DNA from: Methanoculleus methanifontis
GTDB taxonomy: Archaea > Halobacteriota > Methanomicrobia > Methanomicrobiales > Methanoculleaceae
Direction of reading: 5' to 3'
Length of the DNA: 64,000 nt
Assembly (NCBI RefSeq): GCF_030464365.1
Contig: NZ_VCYI01000015.1
Coordinates: 1-64,000, forward strand
The notes under the pieces are model-generated. The model had not been told where the DNA came from. It saw only the letters and a program-made list of their open reading frames with translations, and made no database searches. Each line of letters begins with the position of its first letter. Positions within the stretch are counted from its first letter, which is position 1. Positions 63,537 through 64,000 of this stretch are shown here, in pieces. A program made the translations under genes and the position numbers.

Positions 63537-64000
63537 TCATGCAGCCAGTTTTTCTTTATATGACTCCAGGATCTGGATGATGAACCGCTGGTGCTCCTCA
63601 AGCGCCTGCTCGTCTTCGGGTGAGGTCTCAATACCGACGGCGTAGAGCAAGATCAGGGCGTTATCGAGGTCGAGCGCGGTTGAATCTTCGATCTGGTCAT
63701 CCGAGATGTGGATGGCGAGATCGCCATAATCCTCCTCAGTGAAGACATGCTCCGGGTTCGCCGTCACCCGGGACTCGGCGAAGCCGCCGGCACGCTCCCG
63801 GAAGATCAGGAGCGCGCGCTCCAGCGTTACGGGGCGCGGGGTGATCGCGTCGAGCCGGGCAAGCGCCTCCGTGCTCTTCTCCATCGCGTTCGCATAAAGC
63901 CCGAACTTATACGTCAGCAGGGACTGTGCGACCAGATGGCCGGTCTCCTCGTCGATAACAGCGAGGAGCGGCTTGAGCCTGATGATATACTCATTTAACA
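63537..64000 (-). CDS. Hypothetical helical protein, partial
   Basis: The frame is open to the right edge, so the N-terminus is outside the window; an internal ATG at 63884 is unlikely to be the start, since coding sequence continues upstream (LNEYIIRLKPLLAVIDEETG). The protein is acidic and helical, ending in EEHQRFIIQILESYKEKLAA. I do not recognise the family. Confidence 0.6.
   Translation of the reverse strand, partial: LNEYIIRLKPLLAVIDEETGHLVAQSLLTYKFGLYANAMEKSTEALARLDAITPRPVTLERALLIFRERAGGFAESRVTANPEHVFTEEDYGDLAIHISDDQIEDSTALDLDNALILLYAVGIETSPEDEQALEEHQRFIIQILESYKEKLAA

Noticed and set aside
63268-63645. 125-codon plus-strand ORF
   Set aside because: Overlaps the better-supported minus-strand gene and reads through repeat remnants.
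1-64000. CRISPR array
   Set aside because: No series of evenly spaced identical repeats was seen; the repeats found are dispersed, inverted and of other types.

Overview
The window is about 62% GC and archaeal. A 5S rRNA sits at the left edge, tRNAs lack an encoded CCA, and many genes have a TATA box about 25 bases before the start codon. Archaeal information-processing genes are present (L15e, L37Ae, RpoP, RNase P p30 and Pop5, proteasome alpha, SBDS, Brix, Pcc1, prefoldin beta, NAC). So are methanogen genes: MfnB for methanofuran, a FilR1-type regulator and HdrA- and HdrCB-like proteins. Together with archaeal ether-lipid enzymes these suggest a methanogen of the order Methanomicrobiales, most like Methanoculleus. 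That taxonomic call is inference from gene content and style, not from a search.

Layout. 1-9757: 5S rRNA, a fasciclin lipoprotein, a thioredoxin/NHL protein, a TIM-barrel protein, a UbiA prenyltransferase flanked on both sides by the same palindrome, a FilR1-like regulator, a secreted metallo-beta-lactamase protein with its DUF3006 partner, geranylgeranyl reductase, an RNase III-like protein and a lone ATP-cone. 10111-20334: MATE exporter, PAS/GAF histidine kinase, HdrCB-type fusion, superoxide dismutase, membrane glycosyltransferase, ADP-forming acyl-CoA synthetase. 20335-25543: an accessory patch with McrBC (mcrB interrupted at an A8 run), a VapBC remnant and a Bcr/CflA-type exporter. 25602-33166: tRNA-Glu, DRG GTPase, Trm1, tRNA-Arg, DGGGP synthase, a bactofilin-like protein, and a tightly overlapping operon of gamma carbonic anhydrase, short HdrA, MtnA and DUF116. 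33914-41681: CoaD, PyrBI, TrmI/NAC/PUA/RecJ cluster, Nnr, MoaC. 42072-46917: the ribosome/RNase P/proteasome superoperon, which here lacks the exosome genes. 47277-54952: isopropylmalate synthase with no ordinary start codon, intron-containing tRNA-Tyr, tRNA-Asp, a small leaderless membrane protein, HEAT-repeat protein, Hsp20-like protein with its ArsR-like regulator, GuaB, MfnB, HisA-like protein and thymidylate kinase. 54909-64000: ValS, DUF92 protein, a membrane protein, a pyruvate-kinase C-domain protein, YchF, a small unknown protein, and an unknown gene running off the right edge.

Most genes are housekeeping and packed with 4-14 base overlaps. The long gaps (11.5, 33.3, 39.2, 41.7, 47.0, 59.1 and 62.9 kb) are not empty. 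They carry copies of dispersed, hairpin-rich repeat families. One is a roughly 250-base element with three good copies and one rearranged copy, the best candidate for undescribed structure here. The other strong oddities are the paired operator around the UbiA gene, the mcrB slippery-run interruption and the start region of the isopropylmalate synthase gene.
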